NCBI GenBank assembly: GCA_902631395.1
Contig: CACOYM010000018.1
Coordinates: 1-38,941 of the forward strand
Direction: 5' to 3'
Length of the DNA: 38,941 bases
From: Halieaceae bacterium
GTDB lineage: Bacteria; Pseudomonadota; Gammaproteobacteria; Pseudomonadales; Halieaceae
The position numbers were made by a program, and so were the translations under genes. Numbering within the stretch: the stretch's first letter is position 1; the number at the start of each line of letters is the position of its first letter. The notes under the pieces are model-generated. The model was given only the letters and a program-made list of their open reading frames with translations. It made no database searches and was not told where the DNA came from. This document shows, in pieces, positions 23,959 through 32,978 of this stretch.

Positions 23959-25041
23959 GTGCCAAACTTGTTTTTCTTATTGCGAACACTGCTACTGCTG
24001 ACTGTGATCCCGTTCGTAAAGGCGCAGGACCCCTATCAGTTATTGCGACAACCGGGCGAGGGATTCGCTTCGGTTGTACCCGGGCGCGTATTCGAATTTC
24101 CACGGGACCATTATCCTCATGAAAAATATAAGATCGAATGGTGGTACCTAACTGCCAACCTTACCGACGAGGACGGTAACGACTTCGGTGTGCACTGGAC
24201 TTTATTTAGGCAGGCCATGAACGCGAAGACCAATCAAGGGGGTTGGCAATCTAATCAGATTTGGATGGCCCATGCAGCAGTATCTGCTCCAAATTCTTTT
24301 AGTTTTTCACAAAAATTTGCAAGGGGTGGTGTTGGTCAGGCTGGCGTTGAGCGCTCAGATGCCGGTGGCTTTGAAGCCTGGATGGATGAGTGGTTGTGGC
24401 GGGCCCAATCAAGCGCACCTTTTCCAGCATTACTAACGGCAGGCACTGAAAACCACCGATTTGAGTTGACACTCTCCGCCAACGACAAGTGGGTTCTTCA
24501 AGGAGAAGGGGGATACAGTCAGAAGAGCAACTCAGGCCAAGCAAGCTACTATTACAGCCAGCCTTTCGTTGAAATAAGTGGGACGATCTGGGTCGACGAT
24601 TTACCTTTTGAAGTAAAGGGGAACGGCTGGCTGGATCGAGAGTGGAGCTCCCAGCCTCTGTCAGGCGACCAAGCGGGTTGGGATTGGGTTTCACTCCATC
24701 TCAGTGATGGCAGCGCACTGATGGTTTACCAACTTCGCCATAATTCAGGAGAGCACTACATCAGCGGAAGTTTGGCGAGGAAAGCGGGTCAAACAACTTT
24801 CCTAGGGCCAGACGATATACTACTCACACCAGTTAGTGAGACAACACTCGAACTACCAGGCGGTTCACGGACACTGCCCCTCGAGTGGCATTTGAGCCTG
24901 CCCCGCTTGAACATAGAGCTTAACGTTGCCGCGTTGAGAGCCAGCAGTTGGCTGGGCACTGCTTTCCCGTACTGGGAGGGCCCTGTCACGGTCGAGGGCA
25001 GCCACCATGGAATGGGCTATCTAGAGCTTACGGGCTACTAG
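23959..25041 (+). CDS. AttH/CrtC lipocalin-like exported protein
   Basis: This is a secreted two-lipocalin-domain protein of the AttH/carotenoid 1,2-hydratase (CrtC) family. The frame is open far back inside the permease gene, but a GTG at 23959 with GGGAG about 7 bases upstream gives 360 aa and a proper signal peptide (VPNLFFLLRTLLLLTVIPFVKA). Family landmarks are KIEWWYLTANL, FGVHWTLFRQ, WMAHAAV, GNGWLDREWSSQPL and GWDWVSLHLSDGSALMVYQLR. No carotenoid genes are in the window. In this operon an envelope role with the ABC ATPase and FtsX permease is more likely than pigment synthesis. The ligand is unknown. Confidence 0.88.
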   Translation: MPNLFFLLRTLLLLTVIPFVKAQDPYQLLRQPGEGFASVVPGRVFEFPRDHYPHEKYKIEWWYLTANLTDEDGNDFGVHWTLFRQAMNAKTNQGGWQSNQIWMAHAAVSAPNSFSFSQKFARGGVGQAGVERSDAGGFEAWMDEWLWRAQSSAPFPALLTAGTENHRFELTLSANDKWVLQGEGGYSQKSNSGQASYYYSQPFVEISGTIWVDDLPFEVKGNGWLDREWSSQPLSGDQAGWDWVSLHLSDGSALMVYQLRHNSGEHYISGSLARKAGQTTFLGPDDILLTPVSETTLELPGGSRTLPLEWHLSLPRLNIELNVAALRASSWLGTAFPYWEGPVTVEGSHHGMGYLELTGY

Positions 25042-25131
25042 TGCGGCAGAGTAAGCTGCGGATAGTGAAGGCTCTTTAATTTATGTAAGCAGCTGTATGA
25101 GACTTTGTCTTTCAGTAACTAAACCTGATAT

Positions 25132-25222
25132 TGGTTGAGCTACGCGGGGTCGGACCCTTGATTTCACCACTGCCTGTGTTGTACTTCTCGAGGTCTTGGC
25201 TTTACCAGCTGGGATTAACGCG
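25132..25222 (-). pseudogene. Decayed tRNA-Ala copy (tRNA pseudogene)
   Basis: Reading the minus strand, the 3' half (25181-25132) matches the intact tRNA-Ala(GGC) at 27151-27226 at 39 of 50 bases without gaps, including the terminal CCA. The D-arm segment (25213-25199) matches 12 of 15. About 16 extra bases separate the D-arm from the anticodon stem. The universal U33 is A, the anticodon stem has a mismatch, and the 5' acceptor strand no longer pairs, so it cannot be functional. It is probably an old tandem duplicate or an attachment-site relic. The rest of the 380-base gap (25042-25423) holds nothing I recognise. Confidence 0.75.
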
Positions 25223-25423
25223 AAAATTTGGCGCTTTTTATTGTTCTTTAAGTTTCACTCGACGGTAACCTATTACACAGAGCCAATTTGCACAATCTTA
25301 GGTGCCACCTTGAGCTCTCCTTGCGCGATGTGATCTCGTTACGTTAATGGCTTTAACTGACGCTGTCTTAAACTGCAGCTGGCGCGAGGACGACGCAATT
25401 GCAGCTGGGCATTAACATTATTC

Positions 25424-26854
25424 TTATAGACTCTTCGTTTCGTAACTCTTCATAATTTTTTTTATGGCCAACACATAAGCCGCTGTTCTGAGATCTTCTA
25501 TCTCACCGCACTCATGCCAGAGCGTCCTCATCTCTTGCAGCGCTGCTCTCATTGTGTCGTCAAGGCCCGACCTCACCAGCTCAAGCTCTTCGGCACCCTG
25601 CATATATTTTTGTTTAAAGTCGTGGGAAAGTGACCAGTCAGCCCCCAAAAGTGAGCTTAACCTGTCCAGCTCGTCTAGCAACATCGCATGCCTAGCCTCT
25701 TCTCGACGCCGCTCCAATCTGCCAAAACGAATTTGAGAGATATTTCGAACCCACTCAAAGTAAGAAACCGTCACTCCTCCAGCATTTGCATACAAATCAG
25801 GAATGATCACTGTGCCGCGACTTCGCAACAATTCGTCGGCCCCCACCGTTATGGGTCCGTTTGCAGCCTCAATGATTAAGGGTGCCTTTATGTTTGCCGC
25901 GTTCTCAAGATTTATAGTTCCCTCCAATGCTGCGGGGATTAGAATATCGCAATCGTCCTCTAAGACTTTTTCTCCCTCTCGGATAAATTCTGCATTGGGG
26001 AACTTTCCAGGTGGCTCATCAGCATCTATCCAGTTTTTAAGCTCCTCGACATTGATACCCTGATCTGAGATCCAAGCTCCGTCTCTTTCAATCACTGCCT
26101 TTATAACTACACCATCATCCTCACTCAGAAATTTCGCGGCGTGATAACCAACGTTACCGAAACCCTGCACAATTGCTCGCTTCTCCTCTAAACCGCCGCC
26201 AAGTCCAGTAGTTTTAATATCGTCAGGGCATCTGAAAAATTCTTGCAAGGCAAACTGCACACCTCTACCGGTCGCCTCTGTCCTACCTTGAATTCCTCCA
26301 ACGTTAAGTGGTTTGCCAGTCACGCAGGCAGCCGAATTAATATCCGTGGTGTTCATTTTGGAATATTGATCGACGATCCAGGCCATTACTTGCTCATTAG
26401 TGCCCATATCAGGCGCAGGGACATTTTGACTGGGGTTAATGAGGTCGCGTTTGATAAGCTCGTATGCAAAGCGCCTAGTGATTTGCTCCAGTTCCGCCTC
26501 GTCAAAGTCTCTGGGCTCAATGCACAGACCACCTTTAGACCCACCAAAGGGGGTATCCACAAGGGCGCATTTGTATGTCATCAGAGCTGCCAAGGCCTCA
26601 ACCTCGTCCTGATTAACAGACGATGAATATCTAATACCGCCCTTTACAGGCTCCATGTGCTCGGAATGCACCGCCCTATAGCCCACAAAAACCTGCACCT
26701 TACCCCGCAAGCGGACGCCAAATCTCACCGTGTAGGTAGAATTGCATACCCTAATTTTTTCAGCTAATCCTGGAGGTATTGTCAGTAAATTTGCTGCTCG
26801 ATTGTAAAGAACGTCGACACCCTGCCTGAATGTTGGCTCCGCGGCATTATTCAT
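25424..26854 (-). CDS. gdhA: Glutamate dehydrogenase (Glu/Leu/Phe/Val family)
   Basis: This enzyme interconverts glutamate and 2-oxoglutarate plus ammonia with NAD(P). The 476-aa protein has the substrate motif PVKGGIRYSS (Lys71), the catalytic segment KCALVDTPFGGSKGG (Lys95, Lys107), VPAPDMGTNEQVMAW, and the Rossmann motif VQGFGNVGYHAA. GGGAGGG a few bases before the ATG supports the start. The C-terminus is about 50 residues longer than many 420-aa hexameric GDHs, as in other marine proteobacterial forms. It lies between a dead and a live tRNA-Ala on the same strand. NAD versus NADP preference cannot be read with certainty. Confidence 0.93.
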   Translation of the reverse strand: MNNAAEPTFRQGVDVLYNRAANLLTIPPGLAEKIRVCNSTYTVRFGVRLRGKVQVFVGYRAVHSEHMEPVKGGIRYSSSVNQDEVEALAALMTYKCALVDTPFGGSKGGLCIEPRDFDEAELEQITRRFAYELIKRDLINPSQNVPAPDMGTNEQVMAWIVDQYSKMNTTDINSAACVTGKPLNVGGIQGRTEATGRGVQFALQEFFRCPDDIKTTGLGGGLEEKRAIVQGFGNVGYHAAKFLSEDDGVVIKAVIERDGAWISDQGINVEELKNWIDADEPPGKFPNAEFIREGEKVLEDDCDILIPAALEGTINLENAANIKAPLIIEAANGPITVGADELLRSRGTVIIPDLYANAGGVTVSYFEWVRNISQIRFGRLERRREEARHAMLLDELDRLSSLLGADWSLSHDFKQKYMQGAEELELVRSGLDDTMRAALQEMRTLWHECGEIEDLRTAAYVLAIKKIMKSYETKSL

Positions 26855-27150
26855 TCTGCCCTCCCTTCTTCCGTGGATCTTCCGTTAGCAGCAAACTAGG
26901 TACCCATAAAATGTATACCATCCGCAATCGGTTCCGACGGAGCAACTTTAAACGCAGCGCGCCTCAGAATACAAAAAATGATCCAACAAAACCTAAGTGG
27001 CTTTGACGGGACAGTGCAGGACAGAGCATTGTTACCGCGACATTTTTAGGCGGTCCAGCACTAGTAAGCATCCGGGAAATTCATCTTCGTTGCCTTATTG
27101 TCAACAGCACAAGCACCACACTAGAAACAGAAAGCAAAGGTAAATGACTT

Positions 27151-27226
27151 TGGTGGAGCTAGGCGGGATCGAACCGCCGACCTCAACACTGCCAGTGTTG
27201 CGCTCTCCCAGCTGAGCTATAGCCCC
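27151..27226 (-). tRNA. tRNA-Ala (anticodon GGC)
   Basis: The sequence folds as a full 76-base cloverleaf. Acceptor GGGGCTA pairs with TAGCTCC, including the G3:U70 pair that identifies alanine tRNA. The D-arm is GCTC-AGCTGGGA-GAGC, the anticodon stem-loop is CAACA-CTGGCAG-TGTTG (anticodon GGC), the T-arm is GGCGG-TTCGATC-CCGCC, and A73 plus an encoded CCA are at 27154-27151. It lies between gdhA and a DUF4345 gene, near gltX, a neighbourhood seen in Pseudomonas and relatives. The 296 bases between gdhA and it hold no other gene that I see. Confidence 0.98.
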
Positions 27227-27350
27227 AAATTGAAACCGACGATCGTCGATGAAAATGACACTACGGATAGAGCCAAAGTCTGTCAAGCCAGCGAGGACAC
27301 TTATATGCCATAGGTAGTAAACTCAGCAAAACAATTTTTGTGAGGTTCAT

Positions 27351-27788
27351 ATGGTATTCGCCCGAGCCGTGCTTCTAATACCCGGTGCGCTATTTTTTGT
27401 GTACGGCGCGATGTGCTGGTACAACCCGGAGATGCCCGCAGAGTATGTGGGTTTATGGGTAGCGCATAAGGATGGCCTTGCGGAACTCGCTGCCATGTAT
27501 GGTGGCCTGCAAATGTGCTTGGGTAGCATCATTTTTCTCTCTGGCATTCTGCAGGGTTATCTGCGGCCAGGCCTATGGCTCGCGATGATGGTTCTCGGCG
27601 GCTTGGCTGCGGCTCGAGGTAGCGTCGCACTTGGTAACTTCGACCTCACAGTCCAAGCAGCGCAGGGTGCCGCCGACATCGCCATGAGCTCTGAATTCTC
27701 TTCCTACACTTGGTACGCACTAATGTTCGAGGCGATTTTCGCAGTATTGGCAGGCCTATGCCTCTTAAACAAAGAGAACGCAAATTGA
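27351..27788 (+). CDS. DUF4345-type four-helix membrane protein
   Basis: This is a 145-aa inner-membrane protein with about four helices, of the DUF4345 type: FFVYGAMCWYNPEMPAEYVG near the first helix, then ELAAMYGGLQMCLGSIIFLSG and AARGSVALGNFD. The function of the family is unknown. GAGG 6-7 bases before the ATG supports the start. It converges on gltX with only three bases between the stops and no terminator there, so the two transcripts must overlap. Confidence 0.75.
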   Translation: MVFARAVLLIPGALFFVYGAMCWYNPEMPAEYVGLWVAHKDGLAELAAMYGGLQMCLGSIIFLSGILQGYLRPGLWLAMMVLGGLAAARGSVALGNFDLTVQAAQGAADIAMSSEFSSYTWYALMFEAIFAVLAGLCLLNKENAN

Positions 27789-27791
27789 AGA

Positions 27792-29279
27792 CTAAAGGTT
27801 CAGAGCTGCGAACTCCCTCTCGAGTCTTTTGGCGGCTTTTTTCGAGACCCCCCCGCAAACTTCAATCGCCTTTCTGAGTCGTGATTGGGTCAGGTCGGGC
27901 CCCAATATCGCCATGGAGTCCGGAATCGAATAAGCGGCTTTTTCTCCCGACAATGCTATAAACAGTGGTTCAAAAAGCACTTTGGGTTTTAGGCCCATTG
28001 CATCAGCAAGTACCTTAAGGGCAGTAAATAGGGCATCTCTGGACCAATCCTGCTGTGTTTCAAGCCGCCACACGACAAATTGCAAGTACATGACTATTTG
28101 CTGACGCTCCATGCCTTCTGGTCCAAAGACGTCTGCATTTAGCTCTATATCTCCTGATAAAAGATAAGACGCCTGAGGGATCAAATCAGAGAGCACCTCG
28201 ATACGGCCCTGAGCATGCGGGAGAATCCTATCAAGCATCTCGCGGTTCAAGGCCCAATCCCGCAATCGGCGAGCCAATTCGTCTAGCGACAGTGATTCTC
28301 GGATCCACAGGCCGTTCAACCATTTAAGCTTTTCAACATCGAATACCGGACCACCAAGCGAGACCCGACTAATATCAAACGCCGCCTGCATCTCATTCAA
28401 TGTGAACTTCTCCTCCTCATTGGGCATCGACCAACCCATGCGACCCAAATAATTCACGACGGCCTCTGGCAAAAATCCCATGCGCTGATAGTAAAGGATG
28501 CTGGTTGGATTTTTGCGCTTGCTGAGCTTCGATTTATCGGGGTTGCGCAATAGCGGCAAATGGCAGAGCACGGGCATATCCCAGCCAAAATACTCGTACA
28601 ACAGCTGATGCTTGGGCGCCGAGTTAACCCATTCCTCGCCCCGGATCACGTGGGTGATCTCCATCAGGTGATCATCTACTACATTGGCAAGATGATAGGT
28701 AGGCAGGCCATCTGACTTCAGTAAGATCTGGGCGTCCACCATGCCCCAGTCGAGCTCGATGGTACCGCGGAGCATGTCCTGAACCGCGCACGCCCCCTCT
28801 TCCTCGGGGACCATCATACGAATCACATAATCGTCACCCGCCGCTTTGCGAGCCGCCTGTGCGTCCTCTGGCAGCATCAAATCGGAGGGCTTCAAAGCAG
28901 TCGATTGGCCGGCCTCGCGGCGCGTCGCACGAAGCGTGTTCAACTCATCGGGTGTCCGATAACATATGAAGGCATGGCCCTTCTTTACGAGCTCCCAGGC
29001 ATAACCACTATAGATATCGGCGCGCTCACTTTGGCGGTAGGGTCCCATAGGACCCCCTACATCGGGACCCTCGTCCCAATCTAGCCCGAGCCACCTGAGT
29101 GATTGAAAAATCTTGGTCTCAGCCTGGGGTGTACTCCGCGCCTGATCGGTATCCTCAATTCGCAGCACAAACTGCCCGCCGTGGGCATGCGCAAAGCAGC
29201 GGTTAAACAGCGCCATGTAAGCGGTACCCAAATGGGGATCACCGGTGGGCGAGGGCGCTACGCGGGTTCTAACCGTCAT
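27792..29279 (-). CDS. gltX: Glutamyl-tRNA synthetase
   Basis: This class I synthetase charges tRNA-Glu with glutamate. The 495-aa protein has the HIGH-type motif in [13 protein letters not shown] (about residues 9-21), the KMSKS-type [11 protein letters not shown] near residue 250, and [13 protein letters not shown], all typical of proteobacterial GltX. The C-terminal anticodon-binding domain is complete and ends in [12 protein letters not shown]. The ATG at 29279 coincides with the start of homology. G+C is higher than in the genes to the left, consistent with core chromosome. Confidence 0.97.
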   Translation of the reverse strand: MTVRTRVAPSPTGDPHLGTAYMALFNRCFAHAHGGQFVLRIEDTDQARSTPQAETKIFQSLRWLGLDWDEGPDVGGPMGPYRQSERADIYSGYAWELVKKGHAFICYRTPDELNTLRATRREAGQSTALKPSDLMLPEDAQAARKAAGDDYVIRMMVPEEEGACAVQDMLRGTIELDWGMVDAQILLKSDGLPTYHLANVVDDHLMEITHVIRGEEWVNSAPKHQLLYEYFGWDMPVLCHLPLLRNPDKSKLSKRKNPTSILYYQRMGFLPEAVVNYLGRMGWSMPNEEEKFTLNEMQAAFDISRVSLGGPVFDVEKLKWLNGLWIRESLSLDELARRLRDWALNREMLDRILPHAQGRIEVLSDLIPQASYLLSGDIELNADVFGPEGMERQQIVMYLQFVVWRLETQQDWSRDALFTALKVLADAMGLKPKVLFEPLFIALSGEKAAYSIPDSMAILGPDLTQSRLRKAIEVCGGVSKKAAKRLEREFAALNL

Positions 29280-29416
29280 TTGAAGTCACTGTGGTACGGA
29301 AATAGAAAAACGAGTTTACCAAACACCGCTCAGCGAATTGGGTGTGATTACTCGGATTTTTGCGTCAACTGCGGGCTCTCATCTGCGTCGAAACTCCGGT
29401 AGCATAAGCACATTCT

Positions 29417-31156
29417 GTGGGCAGGAAATCGGTTTTGAGATACCCCCTTTCAGGCGCGGCCGGGCGGCAGCGTCGAGTTCCGCAATTGCGTCAAGCCACC
29501 GGCAACTTTAGGCGCTTATCACTGAATCATCTAACACTGTGTGTGATGGTAATGACGATGCTCACCGCCTGTGGCGGAGGTGAAAGCAACGTGGTCGCGG
29601 GCAACCGCGATGGCATCCTGCACTATGGCAATGGCGCTGAGCCCCAGGGCCTTGACCCCCACGTGGTCACGGGTGTCCCCGAGAATCACATCATCCGCGC
29701 GCTGTTTGAGGGCCTGGCGGTCAAGAATCCCATCACGCTTGAACCTGAGCCTGGCGTCGCGGAAAGCTGGGAGTTCAGCGACGAAGGACGGGTGATCACA
29801 TTCTTCCTGAACCCCGAAGCCAAGTGGTCCAATGGTGAGCAGGTTACCGCAAGCGACTATGTATGGAGCTGGAATCGGGCGCTACACCCTATAACAGGTA
29901 ACGAGTACTCGTACATGCTGTTTCCCGTGGTCAACGCCGAGGCCTATCTCAAAGGGGAAGTCACTGACTTCAGCGAGGTAGGTGTAAAAGCCCTCAACAG
30001 TACGACGTTGGAGGTCACTCTGAACGCGCCAACCCCCTACTTCGTGCAACTTATGGATCACTACAGCACCTTTGCGGTCCACCCCGAGACGCTCATGCAG
30101 TTTGGTGAGATGACCGATCGCTACACACCGTGGACACGGGTCGGCAACATCGTCAGTAACGGTGCATTTACCCTGACCGAGTGGTCGTTGAACCGGCGTA
30201 TTGTTGTAGATAAAAGCGAGCACTACTGGGACCGTGACAAAGTGTCTTTGAACACCGTCATCTTCTACCCCATGGAGAACGTAGTCAGTGAAGAACGCAT
30301 GTTTCGGGTGGAGCAGTTACACTACACGCAGGTTGTGCCGCTCGACAAGATCCCGCTTTACCGCGACATGCCCAACACACCCTATGTGCAGGCACCCTAC
30401 CTCGGCACCTACTACTACCTGATCAACACCAAGCGGCCACCGGTCGATGATGTGCGCGTGCGGAAGGCGCTGGCGATGTCGGTAGATCGTGAAAAGCTTG
30501 TGCGCACGGTGCTGCAGGAAACGGCAGTGCCAGCCTACTCAATTACGCCTCCGGATACGCTGGGATATTCTCCTCCCAAACTCTTTGACTACGACCCCGA
30601 GCGAGCCCGCGCACTGCTTGCCGAGGCGGGCTACCCCAATGGAGAGGGATGGCCAGGACTCGAGATCCTCTATAACACCAACGAGGGTCACCGGAAAATT
30701 GCCGTGGCTATCCAGCAAATGTGGAAATCTGAGCTGGGGATCGATATCACTATCACCAATCAGGAATGGAAGGTCTATCTCGACTCGGTTACGCAAATCG
30801 ATTTTCAGGTCGCACGTCGCGGATGGATTGGCGACTACGTCGATGCCAACAACTTCCTGGACCTTTTCATCACTGATGGGGGAAATAACAATACCAACTA
30901 CAGCGACCCTGTTTACGACGACCTGATCCTGTACGCGGCGCCCAAGGCCGCTACTAGAGAACAACGCTACGCATTGTTCATGGAAGCAGAGACCATGCTC
31001 ATGGAAGAGATGCCCATCATTCCGATTTATACCTACACCAGCAAGCATCTGATTCACCCCAGTGTTACGGGACTCTATTCCAATCTCATGGACTCGCTGA
31101 ATCTCAAATACGTGGAGCTGGTACCCGGCCGAACGTTGCCGGAGGCGCTCCGCTAG
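29417..31156 (+). CDS. oppA: Oligopeptide ABC transporter substrate-binding lipoprotein OppA
   Basis: This periplasmic peptide-binding protein (SBP family 5) delivers peptides to OppBC. Landmarks are GNGAEPQGLDPHVVTG, RALFEGLAVKNPI, ITFFLNPEAKWSNGEQVTASDYVWSW and a conserved C-terminal YTSKHLIHPSVTG. A lipobox, MLTAC, shows it is lipid-anchored. The true start is uncertain: the frame opens with GTG at 29417, but the signal region begins about 35 residues later, so a downstream start such as the TTG at 29486 is possible. No start has a good ribosome site. Its stop overlaps the oppB start by one base; it heads a complete opp operon. Confidence 0.93.
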   Translation: MGRKSVLRYPLSGAAGRQRRVPQLRQATGNFRRLSLNHLTLCVMVMTMLTACGGGESNVVAGNRDGILHYGNGAEPQGLDPHVVTGVPENHIIRALFEGLAVKNPITLEPEPGVAESWEFSDEGRVITFFLNPEAKWSNGEQVTASDYVWSWNRALHPITGNEYSYMLFPVVNAEAYLKGEVTDFSEVGVKALNSTTLEVTLNAPTPYFVQLMDHYSTFAVHPETLMQFGEMTDRYTPWTRVGNIVSNGAFTLTEWSLNRRIVVDKSEHYWDRDKVSLNTVIFYPMENVVSEERMFRVEQLHYTQVVPLDKIPLYRDMPNTPYVQAPYLGTYYYLINTKRPPVDDVRVRKALAMSVDREKLVRTVLQETAVPAYSITPPDTLGYSPPKLFDYDPERARALLAEAGYPNGEGWPGLEILYNTNEGHRKIAVAIQQMWKSELGIDITITNQEWKVYLDSVTQIDFQVARRGWIGDYVDANNFLDLFITDGGNNNTNYSDPVYDDLILYAAPKAATREQRYALFMEAETMLMEEMPIIPIYTYTSKHLIHPSVTGLYSNLMDSLNLKYVELVPGRTLPEALR

Positions 31157-32094
31157 TGCTGCGCTTTATTTTAATCCGCATTCTGCAGGCGCTGCCGGTA
31201 ATCTTTGTGGTCATCACCGCTACCTTCTTCCTAGTTCGCTCTGCCCCCGGCGGCCCCTTCGATCAAGAAAAGGTCGTTATCCCCGAGGTCAAGAAGGCTC
31301 TCGAGGCCCAGTACCGCCTCGATTTGCCGTTACATGAACAGTACATCGCTTATCTGGGCGATCTTGCGCACGGAGACCTTGGCCCTTCTTTTAAGTACCC
31401 TGGTCGCAGCGTAAATGAGATTCTTTTTGCCGGGCTGCCCGTCACGGCTGAGCTTGGCCTGTATGCATTGATCATCGCACTGTGTATCGGCGTAACAGCG
31501 GGGGTATTTGCCTCATTGAGGCCTAACACGGCACAGGACTATGTGCCGATGAGCCTAGCCATGATTGGCATCTGTATGCCATCTTTCTTACTAGGGCCGC
31601 TGCTGGTACTAGTGTTTGGCATCTGGCTAGACTGGCTACCGATTACTGGCTGGGGTGATATCCCGGGCGATAAAATTTTGCCTGCGGTAACTTTGGGCTC
31701 AGCCTACGCCGCCTATATCGCGCGCCTAAGCCGCGCAGGCATGCTCGAGATCCTGTCTCAGGACTATATCCGCACTGCGCGCGCCAAGGGCCTTCCTGAG
31801 TGGCGGGTAGTCATCCAGCACGCTCTGAGGGGCGGGCTGACTCCTGTCATTGCGTTTCTCGGACCAGCCTTCGCCGGCTTGTTGGCGGGCTCATTTGTGG
31901 TCGAGACCATCTTTCAGATCCCTGGGTTGGGTCGTTTCTACGTGCAAGCAGCATTCAACCGCGACTACACAATGATTTTGGGTACCACCGTCTTCCTTTC
32001 CTCGCTGATTGTGTTCTTCAATTTGGTGAGTGACATCATTGCAGCGTGGCTAAACCCCCGGCTCCGGCATCAGTTTCAAGGGGGTAGGTCATGA
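31156..32094 (+). CDS. oppB: Oligopeptide ABC transporter permease OppB
   Basis: This is the first inner-membrane permease of the peptide importer. The 312-aa protein has about six helices, the N-terminal TATFFLVRSAPGGPFDQE typical of OppB, and the EAA-type loop YIRTARAKGLPEWRVVIQHALR that contacts the ATPases. It begins at a GTG overlapping the oppA stop by one base, and its own stop overlaps the oppC start, so translation of the operon is tightly coupled. Confidence 0.95.
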   Translation: MLRFILIRILQALPVIFVVITATFFLVRSAPGGPFDQEKVVIPEVKKALEAQYRLDLPLHEQYIAYLGDLAHGDLGPSFKYPGRSVNEILFAGLPVTAELGLYALIIALCIGVTAGVFASLRPNTAQDYVPMSLAMIGICMPSFLLGPLLVLVFGIWLDWLPITGWGDIPGDKILPAVTLGSAYAAYIARLSRAGMLEILSQDYIRTARAKGLPEWRVVIQHALRGGLTPVIAFLGPAFAGLLAGSFVVETIFQIPGLGRFYVQAAFNRDYTMILGTTVFLSSLIVFFNLVSDIIAAWLNPRLRHQFQGGRS

Positions 32095-32975
32095 GCATCG
32101 TCGCCCCCGTTTTTGAAAATGCAGAAAAGGGCTCCTCGCTCTGGCACGACGCCTGGCTGCGACTCCGCAAGAACAAACTCGCCCTCTTTGGGGGCAGCGT
32201 GATGCTGTTTATGGTATCGGTGGCGCTGCTGACACCATGGTTGGCGCCCTACAGCTACGAGGCACAAAACCTTGATTTGGGGGCGTCACCCCCGTCTGCG
32301 GCGCATTGGTTGGGCACGGATATCTTCGGCCGCGATGTGTTGACGCAAATCATGTATGGCGGACGCATCTCCCTGGCAGTGGGGTTTATTGCAACTGCCG
32401 TTGCACTTCTCATTGGCGTGACCTGGGGAGCTGTGGCGGGCTATGTCGGTGGCCGAGTGGATGCCATCATGATGCGCTTGGTCGATATACTTTATGCCCT
32501 GCCCTTCATGATTTTTATCGTACTGCTGATGGTGGTATTTGGCCGTAATATTTTACTTTTGTTCCTCGCCATTGGTGCGGTGGAGTGGCTGACTATGGCG
32601 CGCATAATGCGCTCACAGGTGCAATCACTGCGGCAGCAGGAGTTTGTGGAGGCGGCGGTGTCGGTAGGCCTCTCGCCCACTGCGATTATTCGTAAGCACG
32701 TAGTGCCCAACGCATTGGGACCGATCATCGTCTACACAACGCTGACGATTCCAAGTGTAATGCTGCTAGAAGCCTTTTTAAGCTTCCTCGGTCTGGGCAT
32801 TCAGCCTCCTGCGACCTCATGGGGTCTCCTGATCAGCTATGGCGCCGAGACCATGGAAGAGTATCCATGGCTCCTTATTTTCCCGGGCTGTGCCCTAACG
32901 CTTACTCTCTTCTCTCTCAACTTTCTCGGCGACGGCCTGCGCGATGCGCTGGACGTGCGTGGCTCCAAGGACTGA
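32091..32975 (+). CDS. oppC: Oligopeptide ABC transporter permease OppC
   Basis: This is the second permease subunit, 294 aa. The N-terminal cytoplasmic SLWHDAWLRLRKNKLALFGG, the periplasmic HWLGTDIFGRDVLTQIMYGGR and the EAA loop FVEAAVSVGLSPTAIIRKHVVPN are characteristic of OppC/DppC. The start overlaps oppB (ATGA), and the fused ATPase gene begins three bases after its stop. There are no oddities. Confidence 0.95.
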   Translation: MSIVAPVFENAEKGSSLWHDAWLRLRKNKLALFGGSVMLFMVSVALLTPWLAPYSYEAQNLDLGASPPSAAHWLGTDIFGRDVLTQIMYGGRISLAVGFIATAVALLIGVTWGAVAGYVGGRVDAIMMRLVDILYALPFMIFIVLLMVVFGRNILLLFLAIGAVEWLTMARIMRSQVQSLRQQEFVEAAVSVGLSPTAIIRKHVVPNALGPIIVYTTLTIPSVMLLEAFLSFLGLGIQPPATSWGLLISYGAETMEEYPWLLIFPGCALTLTLFSLNFLGDGLRDALDVRGSKD

Positions 32976-32978
32976 ACC

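Noticed and set aside
25132..25222. Functional second tRNA
   Set aside because: U33 is lost, the acceptor and anticodon stems do not pair and a 16-base insertion is present, so it is called a pseudogene.
27101..27286. 61-codon minus-strand frame with GAIAQLGERNTGSVEVGGSIPP
   Set aside because: It is the well-known false translation of a tRNA gene; the tRNA-Ala cloverleaf occupies the same bases.
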